A DNA stretch of 64,000 nt from Chytridium lagenaria (GCA_025449115.1 JAHLKC010000159.1:1-64000), one strand, 5' to 3'; positions 22,007 to 34,727 are shown, counted from the stretch's first letter. Translations and numbers: made by a program. Notes: generated from the sequence alone by a model not told the origin.

Positions 22007-22168
22007 CACCACATGCAAAATTTATGATCGTTCGTGAACTCTCTCAAGCGCCAGCTCGACGGAAGTCGACTAGATAGCAGTAACCAAAGAAAGTGCTACT
22101 TTCCTATGCGACACGTCGTAATCCTCGACAATGTCTTCTTAGTAAAGTTCCATTGAGCCTGATAGGCT

Positions 22169-23660
22169 GTGTTAATGTTGTGCAACTCCACAAATGCTCT
22201 CTCTGGACTCCGTGCCCCTGAAGTCGGCGAGTGCATCGCCAGCTACCTCAACCCCACTTCAATCCCATCTCTCCGTCTCATCACCCGAACTTTCACACAT
22301 TCCTGGAACTTTTGCACATCCTTCCATTTCTGCTTCTCCAAATCCGCCGTCTTCATCACCATGTCCAAAGGGTGGACTTGGAAAACGCTCATCCCGGGTA
22401 ATCGCGGCACACATGAGTTTTACGGCTTGGGAAATACTGCCGATGAATGTTGCTCAAATACTAGATGCTTGTTAAGTGGTAATGGAGAGAGTTTTGTAGA
22501 AGCATGGAAATGGAGGGCTGCTTTTCAAATGTTGATTGAGTATGGGGTCCTGATCGTGGCTCGTTGGAATGCGAGGGAAGCTGTGGATATTCTTACATCT
22601 CTCAACCTTCTTCATATGGTGCCGTCTGCTGTAGAAACAATCAAGAGAAATCTGGCCATGCATCCTGCTTTGGCCAAGGTTGTGGACCTTCAATTATCAA
22701 ACGCTATTAAGAGAAAGCACAGCGAGGCTTGTCGATGTCTTTGCGAGGCTAGATTTTCTATAGAAAGCAACCTGGAATCCTTAAAATTACCATCAGCCGG
22801 TTACTCAACGTTGCAGCAGAATCCGGAAATACTCAGCTTTTTCAGGATATTCTAGGCTTGAAAAGGCTCGACTCGGTGGTCTAGAATGTGAACCTGCGAC
22901 TCACATTATCAAATTCACAAACAGTATCGATGTTTTGCAATCGATTCTCTTAAACCCAAGGATGCAAATCGACATCAAAACTTTCCGGAACGCCGCCCTT
23001 CGCTGCAATGCGGTGGATATCCTTATAAAGCTCGCAGAAACTTTCCCGATGGACGCTTCGGAGATTGTAACTGAATATTCCGACTTGATGTTGAACATAC
23101 TGCGGATATCATGGTCAATCCAGGTGTTCCTACTGCATGGCGAGACGAATTTGTTGAACTTGTGCTTCGAGAATACCTACCATCAGACGGGTGCCCGACA
23201 TTTCTTCCGCGACGACAGCACATCAGAGCAATAGCTGTGCTAACCCGAGAAAAGCTATACGACCCTCGTAAGCACCGCCAAAACGTTCTTCAACTCGCGC
23301 TAAAATTTGGCACGTTTGAGGATATTTGCAACATTCTTTCAAACCCCAGCACCGATCCTTCTACCATAACCAATTCGCTCTTCGCTGGGCATTCGAGGAA
23401 TGCGATTTGGGGCTTTCGGAAGTTCTTATGGCTGACGAACGGGTCGACTTGATGGTGGTTGCAGACAGGGAGTTTTTGCGTGGGTGGGAAGCCGCAATCT
23501 GGCGTTTTTGGTCGCTGTTCTTGGAAATTCGAGGCTGAGAAGGGATTTGAGAATTTCTGAGAATCGCATAGGGTGGTTGATGGAGAAGAGGATGGATGTG
23601 GATGGGAATAAATATTGGATAGACTCCTTTGGATTCGATATGAACTTTTTGGGGACGAGA
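22169..23660 (+). CDS. Orphan protein, F-box/ankyrin-like repeats
   Basis: The first frame begins near MLMLCNSTNALSGLRAPEVG and reads like an F-box or entry helix (VGECIASYLNPTSIPSLRLI). It continues through repeats of helical pairs (AVDILTSLNLLHMVPSAVET, NAVDILIKLAETFPMDASEI, RQNVLQLALKFGTFEDICNI, ALRWAFEECDLGLSEVLMAD). The helix-turn-helix pattern with conserved Leu/Ala resembles degenerate ankyrin units, but no unit is clear enough to name. At least four frame changes (near 22470, 22830, 23105 and 23390) split it. Large families of such proteins are common in early-diverging fungi; that is context, not proof. Confidence 0.45.
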
Positions 23661-24140
23661 TGACGCTTTTAGACTTTCAGAATTTGTTGGTATGCGCTGG
23701 GTTTTGGGGGGACGTGGACTAGGCAGAGAGTTGGCACTGTTTTGGAAAGCATCATCATTATCTGCGTCAATTAATGGACATTACAAGGAGCGAGAACGAA
23801 GTCTTGGCGAATGTTCTTACATTTGCGGAGCTCATGGTCTGGACGATTTGGCTGAATTTCTTCTTGGCCATGAGAATCTGGGACATTGGCTCGTCCTGAT
23901 CACCTTATTCTTGCGATTGAGAAGAAGAGCATGAACGCCGTCAAAGCCATTTATCGGTCGCACCCATGACATCTGCGTGTGTCAATGCTGCAATTTGTAA
24001 AGCGCGTGATGTGGGCGATGATGAGATTGTGAATTTTCTGATTTTAAAATCTTCGACAATGGCGGATTTGGCTTTACAAGAGCAAGGTGCTGCGGTTAGA
24101 GCTGGATCTTCTTGCGTTAGTCAATGATACCTGGTATCGT
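23661..24140 (+). pseudogene. Continuation or fragment of the repeat protein
   Basis: Short frames (LANVLTFAELMVWTIWLNFF; EIVNFLILKSSTMADLALQE) keep the helical, Leu-rich pattern of the gene upstream. No start codon in context and several stops are seen. It is probably the C-terminal part of the same gene or a decayed neighbour. Confidence 0.3.
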
Positions 24141-24523
24141 GTGATGTGACTATGTCGTATTGGCCACTGTTTCCGCAGTGAAGGTCTTATTTGCTAAGCT
24201 TATAGAAGGAATGTCTTATTGATACAATATAACGCTTTGGTTTTGGCAGTCATATTTCTCTTAATCCTTTTATTATTTATCATTGAATTAAATCCAAGTT
24301 TTCAGAGTATATCCGTCATGCTAAAAGTCTTTGGCCGATTTTCGAGTAACATCAAAAAAAAATATGCCATTTATTCGATGATTAAGGTTGACAGAGTCAT
24401 GAGGTTTTTTATTATGAAGAGATGTCCTGAAACAGTCGGCGTTTGAGCCATTTAGACATAGTACACATGCAATCCGTGGAAATACCTCAAAGATACAACA
24501 ACTTGCGAGAACAAAAATCAACA

Positions 24524-25560
24524 TCAACAACGAGAAAAAAAGGAAAAAATCAGTCCTCGAGCCCCGTAAAAAATCCTCACAGTCGCAGCAATCGGTAAAT
24601 GATCACCAAAAGCACCTTGTCCCTGCTCAATAGCCCTCAACTCCTCCACAACCCCCAACTCCTCACTCACAAGAATGTAATCCACTAGCTCTGATTTTGG
24701 GTCGCGTTCGTTCCCCACAAAACTTCGCTGAGGCATCCGATGACGTGGCAGAAGAGTGAGACCAAGCCTTGCACACAGAGCAACATTAAGTTGTTGAAAA
24801 CGGGTGTTGCTGCCATACTCGATATTGAGGTCACCGACAAGGATGATGGAGGATGAAAGTGTTGAGTAGCTTTCTTGGATGTGGTCGCAGAGCTCGTCGA
24901 TTGAAGGGCACGAATAAAGGTAGAGTTGGAGACGAGGCTGGGACAGGTGGACGTTAATGTGAAGGATTTGTTTTCCGTGCGATAACTTTACGATTAACAA
25001 GTTTAGATAGATAAAGATTATTACGTATACAATACCTTTATGACGCAAAAGAGAGCTCCTCGAGATATAGCGTCAGTTTGCGCTTGGAACTTTAGGTATC
25101 TTTTGCTCAAAAGGGGAAGCCGAGAGTAAGTCATTAACCCCGCGTCCAATGATAGCGGGTTCCATGGCATGGCAGTCCCAAATCCGTAGTATCCGGGAAC
25201 AGCACGTCTCTTATGAGTCGGAATTGAATGCCTTGACTTCTTACAGCATGACGAACGCCTGAAGGCGAGCAAAGATGGATGGCTTCTTCGCTGTTTGTAT
25301 GATTATGGATCGGAAGGCGGTACGATATTTTCAATAATTCCTGCAAAACATCTTAAAATGAATGTCTTTTATGTCAGCAGATAGCCCGCTTACCTGGATG
25401 CAACAACATCGAATGGAAGAAACGGTAGTTTATCTTGAAATTCCATGAGGCTCTGCACACTTTGAGAGTATGATCCATCGGTCGGAATGCAATCCCACTT
25501 AATTGTCAATAGCGTCAACCGTATGCCACCTCCATTTGCGTTGCTTGAAGTAGCGTAGCT
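24524..25560 (-). CDS. Neutral sphingomyelinase-like phosphodiesterase
   Basis: This is an endonuclease/exonuclease/phosphatase-fold protein closest in pattern to neutral sphingomyelinases (ISC1 type), which hydrolyse sphingolipids at membranes. Visible in order: IRLTLLTIKWDC and PFLPFDVVASR near the N-terminus, YYGFGTAM, DAGLMTYSRLPLLSK and TDAISRGALF, LHINVHLSQ (the THL-like motif), ILVGDLNIEYG (catalytic Asp/Asn), SELVDYILVSEE and GDHLPIAATVR (catalytic Asp-His). The position after DAGLMTYSR fits SMases better than nucleases. An intron (GTAAGCGG...TTGCAG) separates early exons. Frame changes near 25240 and 24960 interrupt it. The N-terminal catalytic Glu is not evident, so activity is uncertain. 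Confidence 0.65.
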
Positions 25561-26541
25561 AGGGTGTTATCGTTGACCTGAGTTCCAGGATCCGTTATAA
25601 GCACAGGGTCTGATCCCAGAAGGGGATCCAAGATGGGCAGTCCAAGGCCATCGTTTCAACTGCAAATTCGGATGGAGGTTGTAGGAAAATGAGTCCTGAG
25701 TGGCTCAATAGAACAAAGTCATGTTTACTGGTGGATATTATGCGGAGTTTTTTGCTTGCGGACAAGGACAACGGCGTGACCTTCATTCTATTAAAAGACC
25801 GCGGCTTGTCAGATCAAATCGTCCAGGTTTTAGTGGTTATGAATGACCGTCAATTCCAGTCAGTGCACAGTCCGTCGTCGTATTAACCCATCCCATTCCA
25901 TTCCATCCCATTGTTTCCAAATTGCATTTCACCTACAACTTAAAAAATAACAAGATCCTTGCAAATGAGGCCCAGTAATGAATCTATTCTAGTACGCCAT
26001 CCAAAAGCGTATCTTTCACTTTAAGATCCATAAGAAGATACGTTTGCCCATAGAGCGATCCATAAAGATGAGATACTTTCAAAAAGGAAAAAGGCAAAAA
26101 GGATCCCCGAATGTCTTTCAATTATCCGTCTGCACCTTAGAAGCAGTAAAGGTGTAGCCTGATATGGCCCTAATGAAATTATGGCAGTTCCTATTCCCAC
26201 ATTATTCCAACATCCACCAGAACCCGTCATCTGCCATCTCTCGTGTGGCCATCGCAAGCGCAGCCTAACAAACCACAATTTTCTGTGACGAGTTCGAAAA
26301 TAAAAAACGTTTGTGCAGCCTGAACTTGAAGGTTCAACCAACAAAAGCATCGCCTGTAATCCCTCCTAAATTCGATCCAGCTCCATCTCACCTCACGAGT
26401 TACGGCGTACGCACAAAGCCTTTATCTCTCCATCTAAGCTTAGGAGCTTTATCACGAACTCCGCCACGACGTTGTCGTTTGCTCGGTACAAGATCATCCA
26501 CAGACGGTCTTTGCAAGGATCCACTCCAGCCCAGGTCCGTC
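25561..26541. other. Intergenic / 5' regions of divergent genes
   Basis: This separates the minus-strand phosphodiesterase gene from the plus-strand AMPK beta gene. An ORF at 25595-25786 on the minus strand may be an N-terminal exon of the former, but I cannot join it. A tandem of CCCATTCCATTCCATCCCATT lies near 25890. No other gene is seen. Confidence 0.4.
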
Positions 26542-28291
26542 ATGGGCAACAGCCCATCATCCAGCGCACCATCAACGATGGCGCTCCACCAACTCAAGGT
26601 AATAGCGAAAACTCGTCAACGTCAAGCCTCAACACATCCACATCGCCTTCCACCTCCCGTCGTCAATCCGTATACACTCTGCCGCATCCACAGCCGCAAC
26701 ACCCATAACTTCAAACAACCATCTTAATGGCTCCGTCCCATCCAACCCGTCCCCGTTGCCTCCTCCCCACCAAGAAGACGAGCATCGATGAAAGATTCCC
26801 CTGGCCAGTCTCCGCGAGGATCCAGGAGAATCAGTACAGGCTTCTCGTTGCAAATGTTTAGTGGGGAATAAAGGGGGAATGAAGTTCCAAGATCTCCTAG
26901 ACAGAGATCAGGAACTCAATCATCTCGATATCCTATCGTAAAAACACCGCTTGATGAGAACGGACCAGCTGGATCACCGTTTGGAAAGCCGAGGATAAAT
27001 CTGGGCTGGCATCACGCAGGACGTAGTTGCCTCCCCTGATCCGCCTTCAGTTGTAGGACCAAAGTTGACAGAGAAGAAGACGGTGGATGCAGTGGATACG
27101 ACTAAGCTTGGACCGAATGGACCGTCTTCGGCGGGATCTTCGTCACGGCCACCGAGCATGTATGGCGATAAGTCAGTTAAAAATTCGTCGAGAATTGTGC
27201 ACGCTTATGGTATTGGAGGAATCGCTCCCTTGGCGCCTTTAGCTCAGAAGAAAGGTAAATACCTTGGCTTTTGGCTTTGTTGATTTTTTTATTCTTTTTA
27301 TTGTTATTATTAATTCTCATACTGATGGCGTGAATTAACCCCTATGTAATTTCTAATAAACTGCAGTTGACGATAAATCGAGCGCGATCCCTGTCATGAT
27401 TTCATGGAATGGAGGGGTAGAACCGTTTATATCACCGGAAGCTTTAATAACTGGAAACAAAAGATTCGATTAACTAAAAGGTTCGTTTCCACTTCCATTC
27501 TCGTTACAACTTTCCCACTTTCCTTTCTTTTTATTTTAATTTAAAAATGTTTGTTCTCTTTACAGTAAAGCGGACTTTACCACTGTCATAGACATGGCCT
27601 GGTAACCAAACCCACCGTTTTAAGTTTATTGTCGACGATGAATGGAAATGCTCAGAGGATTTACCCCATGGCTTCGGATCCTGACGGAAATTTGGTGAAT
27701 TACTTGGAAGTGCAAGACGAGCGTGGTGAGAAAATGGGAGATGGTCTTGACGTTCTTGCAAAGGATATTGAGGGTAAGAATTCTTTTACCATACCTTAAG
27801 ATTAATTATAAATCGTAGAGCTCTCTATTTCTGGCAGCGAATCCCCAATTTCCTCCTACACTTCAAAAATACCTGGATACCTTAATTGGCATCTCCAACC
27901 CCCTCCCTCGCTATCCCCTCAACCTCTCCCATCTCCCACGTCCAGAACCTCCTCCCCTTCCCCAAGAATACCCACCGCATCTCCCGCCTCACATGGAACG
28001 AGTTTTGTTGAACACGGCGAACTCTGCGCCGTCATCACAGACAAATATTGGAGCAAGAGATGATAATAATGAACTGCCAAATCCAGTTCAGTGACGTTGA
28101 ATCATCTTTACGCATGCTCGATTAGGGATGGGGTTATGGCTTTGGCGTGTACTTCGAGGTATAGGAATAAGGTAATACATTGCATTTGTACATACCCCCT
28201 TTGTACTAGTTAAAACTGTTCTAACGCTGTTTTTTTGGTTTGCTGTTTTTAGTACATTACAACCGTCTTGTACAAACCTGTGTATTCATAG
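26542..28291 (+). CDS. GAL83: AMPK/SNF1 kinase beta subunit
   Basis: Scaffold subunit of the AMP-activated/SNF1 kinase, which links the catalytic alpha and regulatory gamma subunits. The start is MGNSPSSSAPST, a typical N-myristoylation signal (Gly2, Ser6). A Ser/Pro-rich N-terminal part (RRQSVYTLP, SPRGSRRISTGFSLQ) follows. The glycogen-binding CBM48 module begins VMISWNGGVEP (27396-27428) and runs through NNWKQKIRLTKS and HRFKFIVDDEWKCSED. The C-terminal ASC domain is LNHLYACSIRDGVMALACTS then NKYITTVLYKPVYS, ending at TAG 28289-28291. Introns lie at about 27255-27365, 27481-27565, 27774-27837 and 28175-28252. Frame changes occur in the N-terminal exon (about 26590, 26760, 26990) and near 28095. 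The ASC end is in its usual place. Confidence 0.9.
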
Positions 28292-28748
28292 CGGCCAGTA
28301 CTGGCGGATACAAAAATCGACCAAGCCTTTCTTTCAAGAAACGCGGGAGCTCTGTTCCTCGATCTCCCCTAATTCCTGTCTATTTTAGAGACTGCCGTTT
28401 TGGTTTTGACCTTTCCACTTGTGTAGACCATTCTGTTCTCTTTTTTATTATTTGGATGTGTGAGGTGTCGATGAGGGCTTTACTATAATGTATGAAAAAA
28501 GACTATAATCCAACTGCCGCTCTGGTGTTCAATAGTATACCACACCCTCGAATAAACGCATCCGTAAACAGTTTTCGGGAGCTGAAATGTATTCTTTAGG
28601 TTTTGCATTATGCATAACGAAAAGTACGCGCTTTTATAAAAGATTAACAAACAAATATATTTAATTGTCTGGGGTTTCTTTCTTTCTAAGTAAGAAATTA
28701 CCCTCGCATTCAAAAACCTTTAAGTACTCATAAATCAAGAGAAGAAAA

Positions 28749-30276
28749 CTAACCAATGACTCCATTCTGCACCAACCCAACCTGACGCACAAATAAATCA
28801 TAAACCACATTCCGACACTTTGCAACCATTATTCCAAACTCTTCCTTCCCAACATCATCAACCCCTTCCTTTCCAACATCTTTCCAAAACCTGGTCTACA
28901 AACATACCCTTCACCCATCGCAACATACTGCACGTTCGTAAAATACTGCGCGGAATAAGCTAACCGATCTGCAAGTTCCTTCAGAATGCGGTTAGCGTAT
29001 GTCGGGCATTTGTGGTGCCGCGACTTACGCAAGTGCCGGGAAAACCATTGCATGAAGGCAAGACGGACGGGACAGAGGGTTAAGAGGATGTTGAGGAGAC
29101 GGCCGCCATCTGAGGAGAGGGTTGGTTGATCTAAACAAAAAGGGGTCAATCAATGTAAAGTGATGTTGTTTTAAAACGGAGACGAAGAGGCACTTACAAA
29201 GTGAAGACTCCCACCCGTATAACACAACAGCATGACTTCGATTGTAGGCGAAACCAATTCAAGCAAAAAGCTGCTGCGTTCTTGATAATAAATTCAGTGC
29301 CCTTCACTGTAATCCGAGAAACTAAAACAGTGTTAGTTTTAATGTATCGAAAAGGATAATTCCTACGCGGAATCGCCATTTGCCGGCTCGTTCTCTCAAC
29401 CCAGTAATTGAAATTCTCGACCGTATCTGAAAATGGGGGTTCCTTCATGATCATCAAACCTGAAACAATGTTTTTGATCAGGTCATGGTTACGGATGAGG
29501 TATTTCGCTGGAAGGTCGAATCTGCGCGTATATTAGTGAAGGTAACATGGAGAATACGAACCTCTCAATGCAATGATCATTAACTTTTTTTGATACGTTT
29601 CGAAGGTAGCCTGATCTGGGATGAGAATCGGGTGGGACACAGAAGGATGGAAGGGCTACCATCCGGTACGATTTCGTTAGGCAGCGTCGCTCCTACAGAA
29701 GAAAGCACCTTTAACACTTTTGGTCCTCTTCAACAATAATCGACGCGTTTTCCATTGGCACATCCCACTTAAAATCCTTGTACATGCGGCGATCAGACTT
29801 TGACGCTGAACTGTAATCATAAGCTTGAGAGTCGGATGGCTGTAGAGAGTCTGGATTGATCGAAATAGCTAGAGGCGTGGTCAAGTCGTCAGAACCACAC
29901 GAGAAAACTTGGTGAAAGTTCTGAAAGTCGGGATGGTTGACAGTATCGCATGGAAGAATGTGTTCTGCACGCCATGTTTCTGCGCTGTCGGAAAAACTCG
30001 ATGAAATTGGTGCCTCTGATTCTGTTGGGTGTGGGGAAGGAAGAGCTGAACTTTCATACAGTGATCTCCGGGGGAGTTTGTAACTGGCGCATCTAATAGC
30101 ATTAGTTTTACCAACCACTCTTGGTTTACATACCAGAAGGCGATGGTGACGATGTTTGCTCAGTTGTGGTCATCGGTTTCGGTGATGGAAGAAGTTTCGC
30201 AACATTCTTTGTTGGTCGATGCCTTCGTACGGGAGGTGGAGGCTGCGATACGTTTTTTCCCTGACCGAGTTTTCAT
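28749..30276 (-). CDS. Hypothetical multi-exon protein
   Basis: The start at 30274-30276 gives MKTRSGKKRIAASTSRTKAS, a basic and possibly nuclear-targeting N-terminus. A Ser/Thr/Pro-rich stretch follows (PRRSLYESSALPSPHPTESE) with an acidic exon (DRRMYKDFKWDVPMENASII). The C-terminal half is helical and aromatic-rich (DLPAKYLIRNHDLIKNIVSG, VENFNYWVERTSRQMAIPRR, ANRILKELADRLAYSAQYF) and ends MVAKCRNVVYDLFVRQVGLV. I do not recognise the family. Several frame changes occur. The helical C-terminal half resembles in composition the single-exon neighbour upstream, which has a similar KCR...NLF stretch, so the two may be related. Confidence 0.45.
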
Positions 30277-30557
30277 GATGGAGAGGTGGAGAATGAAGGT
30301 AAACAGCTGCTACAAAAGGCAAAAGCTGATGTTGTTCGAAGGCTTTATTTGAGTTTCCTCTTTGATATTTTAAGATCGCCGGGATTGCTTCATTTCAGAT
30401 GTTGACAACACCTCTTGTCAAATAGGTGAGGCGGAGTAAACCGGAAGCCCTGCGATTGGGAATGGACATCGCCAACTTTCGGACTCCGTTGCAACGGCAA
30501 GATCACAAGTACTAACATTAATGTAAGTCATGCGCAATCTCTCATATTTTTTTTTAT

Positions 30558-30887
30558 TCATAATGGGTCATCCCAAATCGGTTCATCCTCACGACAAGCG
30601 AGCCAGTGGTTGAGGAAAAGGTTCACGGCGACTTCACGGCACTTCAAATGCCACTTTCTCGCATCATCCACCTGCCCAACGTTCTCAAGGGCAGCGCGAG
30701 ATATTACTTGTGCGGTGGAATCGATAATATCCATCAGGGGTAGGCACTTTTGAAGGTCGGTAGCTCCGATGAACTTGAGCCCATGCCACACAAGCTTAGA
30801 GAATCTGAAGTTGAGACGCCCGCGTCTCTCATCCACCTCCATTATTATTTTGTGGATGGGAAGGCACCCGCTTTGAAGCTTAGGCAT
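30558..30887 (-). CDS. Hypothetical protein, 109 residues, single exon
   Basis: An intact frame starts MPKLQSGCLPIHKIIMEVDE and ends NHWLACREDEPIWDDPL. It is predominantly alpha-helical with conserved-looking aromatic and Cys positions (KLVWHGLKFIGATDLQKCLP; ARKWHLKCREVAVNLF). No domain is recognised. Unlike most genes in the window it reads without frame change. The gene upstream on the same strand order (28749-30276) ends in a similar KCR...LF helix, which could reflect duplication. Confidence 0.5.
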   Translation of the reverse strand: MPKLQSGCLPIHKIIMEVDERRGRLNFRFSKLVWHGLKFIGATDLQKCLPLMDIIDSTAQVISRAALENVGQVDDARKWHLKCREVAVNLFLNHWLACREDEPIWDDPL

Positions 30888-32456
30888 TACTAAATAAAAA
30901 AATAAATAATGCGCTAAACTCGTCTATCTATACCGTTATTATCGTTCCAGCCATCATAACCCATCACCACACTCTCGCGACTCAATGTTAATTAAAGGGC
31001 TGTCGTAATATAACGATTGGACGGCTCTAATTATCTTTTCACTCATCATGGAGAAATATTCTGGATAATTATATCAGATAGCCGTTAACAGTGTTTATCA
31101 CCTCCTTCAAACACGTATTTATCCAACGAATCGAACAAAAATTGATAGTTCAATTCCGCATCTACGGTAAGATCCCTTGAGAATCGTAGATATCTTGAAT
31201 GGGTGATCCTCCCATGTAATTTACGTATAGAGTAGGTGCATTTGGTAAGGAACTAAAAAATATGGACTTAGAAAGGCAATGAAACCTCCAAAATATCTAA
31301 ACCTTACATGAGTATGGTATTTGAAACTTGTAACTGGAAAAAGGTACTGAATGTCTTTTCGAAATCAACTCGTGAACTGTTATAGCATTGCAGTGGTTGT
31401 GGACCCGGGGCGTTCTGTTCCCTTGTCACAAGTACGGTCGAGTCACAAGCATCGTTCTGGCGTCGTCCACAAGAGTTTCCGCAGACGATGTTTCACTTTG
31501 AAAACTATTCCGCGACGCCGGCCGGTGTCCATCGACTTGTTACTGTGGTGCCGGCAAACAGGGTCCGGTCAACCCATAATTGAGAATAGCACGGCCTAGA
31601 AGGTGTCACAAAAAATATATCTTTAAGGCACTTACGATGATGGCTCAACGCTCTTCTTCTGGAGGAGTTGCTAAAGAGACGGCGCCATAACGCCTTAAAA
31701 CTGTGTGATGTTGGTAAAGGCATGCCGAATGATGTTGGTTGGCCTCAAATGCTTTAAATTGGTTGAGAATACGGGACCCCAATGGTGAATTGAAGTTTGG
31801 GATTCACGTGTGTGATTGACAGATTGAATATTCGCCAGGCTGATTTTTATCTTAATTATTGCATTAATAAACGCAGCCGAAGAAGAAAAAAAGGAAACGC
31901 TCTAAAACGTAGATTAAACAAAAGAACTGAAAGTAAAGAAATGGGTTTGAGCTATGACAGATCTATTTAAGGAAACTCTTTTCAAGCATAATAACGCGAA
32001 AACATAACTTTTTCACTGAAAGCCAACACTACAAAGCCTGATGGGCATTACCATAACTTGGCACTCTAAGTCGGTTTGGCGAAAGAAATTGCGAGAATCC
32101 ACCAAAGAAAAGACTCCACAATGTCCTCGTATACATACACATTGCGTAAAATATCCAATAGAATACATCAAGCTTTTCGCTTTAAAATCGCGGAAACTGC
32201 ATGGTAAGGTTTGGATAATCTCTTAATCAGGTCGAGGTTTGCCAGATTATTAAGTGAGATGGAAAAGGGCACGACTATATCATAACGATATAGTCATCAA
32301 GAAAAAGTTAAGGAACCGCGTATAATACATATCAGTAACTTGAAATATTCTTGGACTACTATAAGATACCCCCAAGAGTAAAGTAAAGGCCCTGGATGAA
32401 TTCCATCATGAAGAACCCTTTACGATAGAAACAGTTTATTACTGCAGGGTAGTTTC
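30888..32456. other. Intergenic, no gene seen
   Basis: AT-rich sequence. A plus-strand ORF at 31351-31599 and its antisense partner have no recognisable motif and are probably chance. A short perfect inverted repeat around GATATAGTC/GACTATATC lies near 32265-32295. Confidence 0.4.
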
Positions 32457-32931
32457 CTCGTCTTTCCTTTCTTTCTTCGTTCTCACGCTGTCTCCTAATT
32501 CCTCCTTCTGCTTTAATCTTCCTACGTTGAACCCTGTTCCCGCCGTGTTCGTCTTTCGTTGATTCTCTCTCTATGTTTCTCCTCCTTTTCTCTCGCGCGT
32601 GCTTCGTTGGCGGGCTGGCACTTGTTGGATGCGGTCCCGTCCATGTCTGTCCTGGTTGTCACCGCAATTTTAAACCGTTCTCATTTTCGTGATTTTCCCT
32701 TTACGCTTCCCCTTCCTTATTCTCTTCTTAAGGTTTTTACCCCTGGACTCCTACGAGGAGGTGTGGGATTTGCGGTTCCGTCTTGCTCCGCACTCTCACT
32801 ACACCTTGGTTCGACTTTTTTGCTGAATCGCCCGTTTCTTTTATCTCTTTGACCGCCTGTTTTCGTTCTTTTGATTCTGTTATCTTACCCCCTTAAGTGT
32901 CACCGAATAAAGTAACCGTAACCCCCCCCCC
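32457..32931 (+). mobile_element. 5'-truncated copy of the poly-C LINE
   Basis: This segment matches the last 470 bases of the LINE at 15234-19608 in the opposite orientation, including the CCHC-encoding region and GAATAAAGTAACCGTAA followed by about ten C. The 5' end is cut within the C-terminal part of ORF2, typical of incomplete reverse transcription. Flanks CAGGGTAGTTTCC and CAGGAGTAGTTCCC are similar and may be a degraded target-site duplication. The frame differs from the long copy by several small indels. Confidence 0.85.
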
Positions 32932-33475
32932 AGGAGTAGTTCCCTACGCTATAAGTAATGAAATTGAGAATAAAAATCAAATTCTTACCTAGAATATGCC
33001 TCTGACAGATGATGATAGATAACTATAAAATAAAATAAAAGAAATGAAAATAAAAGAAAATAAAATAAAACAAGGAGACAAGAAAGCCGGACGCCACCCA
33101 CTGGAGGTCTAAAGAAAAAAAGCAGCCTATAAAAAAAGGTAGCTAATAATAGCAATGTGAAAGATCAACCAGATTCATGTATACAAAAAAGTTCGAAGAA
33201 GGATGTAGCGGACATGAGCCTTTCGTTTGTAATCCTCACAATCTCTTCTTCTTGCCTTCAACCCTTAGGTCTCCTCATAGGATTAATTAGCCTCTTCTCC
33301 AAGCCCAGATGATCATGATCTCCTCAACAGGATGCATCTCCAGAATTCTTCTCTTGGAAAGAATCTCCTAGCGTTGAACTCCATCCGTCAGTTTTTGGGT
33401 CAAAGCAATAGACGCCAACTGCTGCTTCCCAAACAATTTTTTTTTTGTCCAGAACTCGAGGTGCCGTCGTCAAAC
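32932..33475. other. Intergenic with A-rich tract
   Basis: A low-complexity AAATAAAATAAAAGAAAT tract lies at about 33023-33072. The remainder is the 5' region of the next gene; an upstream in-frame ATG at 33332 is possible but the later one is in better context. Confidence 0.5.
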
Positions 33476-34727
33476 ATGGCCAACTCAACTGTCTCGCTTA
33501 ACGAGGCCCTTTCTCGCATCACCGGGGTCTTTTCGCCCGCTCTAACAGTCATCAATCCTTACATAGCTGTCCTCTTCGATAAGTACCCTCACGAGACATA
33601 CCTTATTCTCACCCTCCTTGCAATCGGTGCACCACTGTTCATTGCACTGGCTATCCGACCTTTGTTGGATCGGGGGGTGAAGATGGGCAAAGTTACTCCA
33701 GAGGCTCATAGAGATATGATTGTGCTGCATATTTATGAGAAGCCGAGGAAGTTATCAGGGTTAGCGAATCTGGTAAGTAGAGTTAACCTCTTCATCTTCG
33801 AATGTTTTGAAGGCCAGATCTTTTTTGAATTATAAAGATAGGCTCTTGACGGGAGACTACCTAGTAAATTTAAAACTATGCTTTCCATTCTTTTGTTAAT
33901 GTTTTTACTTATCTTCCCTTTTATATACAGTCCCCCGTATGTCTTAAGCTTGAAATGATTCTTCGAGTGTCCCAAACGCCCTACATTCGCGTAACGAATA
34001 CCGGAATGTCTTCCAAAGGATTGAAGCCTTATATCACTTATAATGGTGAAGAGGTTGCCGACCCCGACTTTTGTGTCCGCTGGCTTGAGGAGAAGATGGG
34101 AATCAGTCTTGATACCGGACTTGAGGCTAGTGAGCGTGGAGCTGTTGAGGCTTACAGAACTATGATTGAAGAAGGTTTAAACTGGCAGGTGAGTGTTATG
34201 CTTGCTTTAATATATCTTTCCGTGAAGGAAAAAGTACTGATTTTATGGTCAGATTCTCTACTGGATTTGGGCAATTCCCAGTTCTTGGCCTTGGGTCGTG
34301 AGCACTTTGTTTGACCGAGTCCCCTTCCCGATGAACTACGTCATTCCTTACATTGTCCGGAGCCGTATGCTTAAAGCCCTTTACGCCGAAGGCACTCCCG
34401 TCACTCCAAAGACGAATCCTCGAAATCATGGAAACCCGTCTCGAAGCTCTCTCCACTCTGCTCGCCTCCGACGACTACCTTATGGGCACACCAGAGCCAA
34501 CCTCTCTTGACTGCGTTGCGTATGCCTTCCTTGCCAAAATTCTTCTTCAAGACCTTCCGGACAGCCTTCCAGCGCGTCTTGTGCTGAGGAAGCCGAACCT
34601 TGTGAGATTTGTGAGAAGGATGTCTGAGGCGTATTTCAGTGAGGTTGCTGGGGAAGTGGATTGGGATGCGATTGAGGAGGCCGCGGAGGATGAGGCGGAC
34701 GAGGATTACATTGAGGAGGAAGATTGA
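33476..34727 (+). CDS. FAXC/metaxin-like GST-fold protein, copy 1
   Basis: The protein has an N-terminal membrane segment (YLILTLLAIGAPLFIALAIR), then a thioredoxin-like GST_N domain of the metaxin/FAXC type (SPVCLKLEMILRVSQTPYI, KGLKPYITYNGEEVADPDF, CVRWLEEKMGISLD). The GST_C domain follows (AVEAYRTMIEEGLNW, FPMNYVIPYIVRSRMLKALY, TLLASDDYLMGTPEPTSLDC) and the tail is very acidic (EEAAEDEADEDYIEEED). Metaxin relatives act in mitochondrial outer-membrane import; FAXC-like fungal members are poorly known. Exons are 33476-33772, 33931-34188 and from 34253. One frame change lies near 34405. The start in AACATGGCC is well placed. A paralogue lies at 42189-43385. Confidence 0.8.

Noticed and set aside
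31351..31723. ORFs on both strands
   Set aside because: No motif, no splice signals and no start context; they look like chance open frames.
32905..32935. TAACCGTAACCCC as a telomere-like repeat
   Set aside because: It is not a tandem array of TTAGGG-type units and is the shared 3' end of a LINE family.
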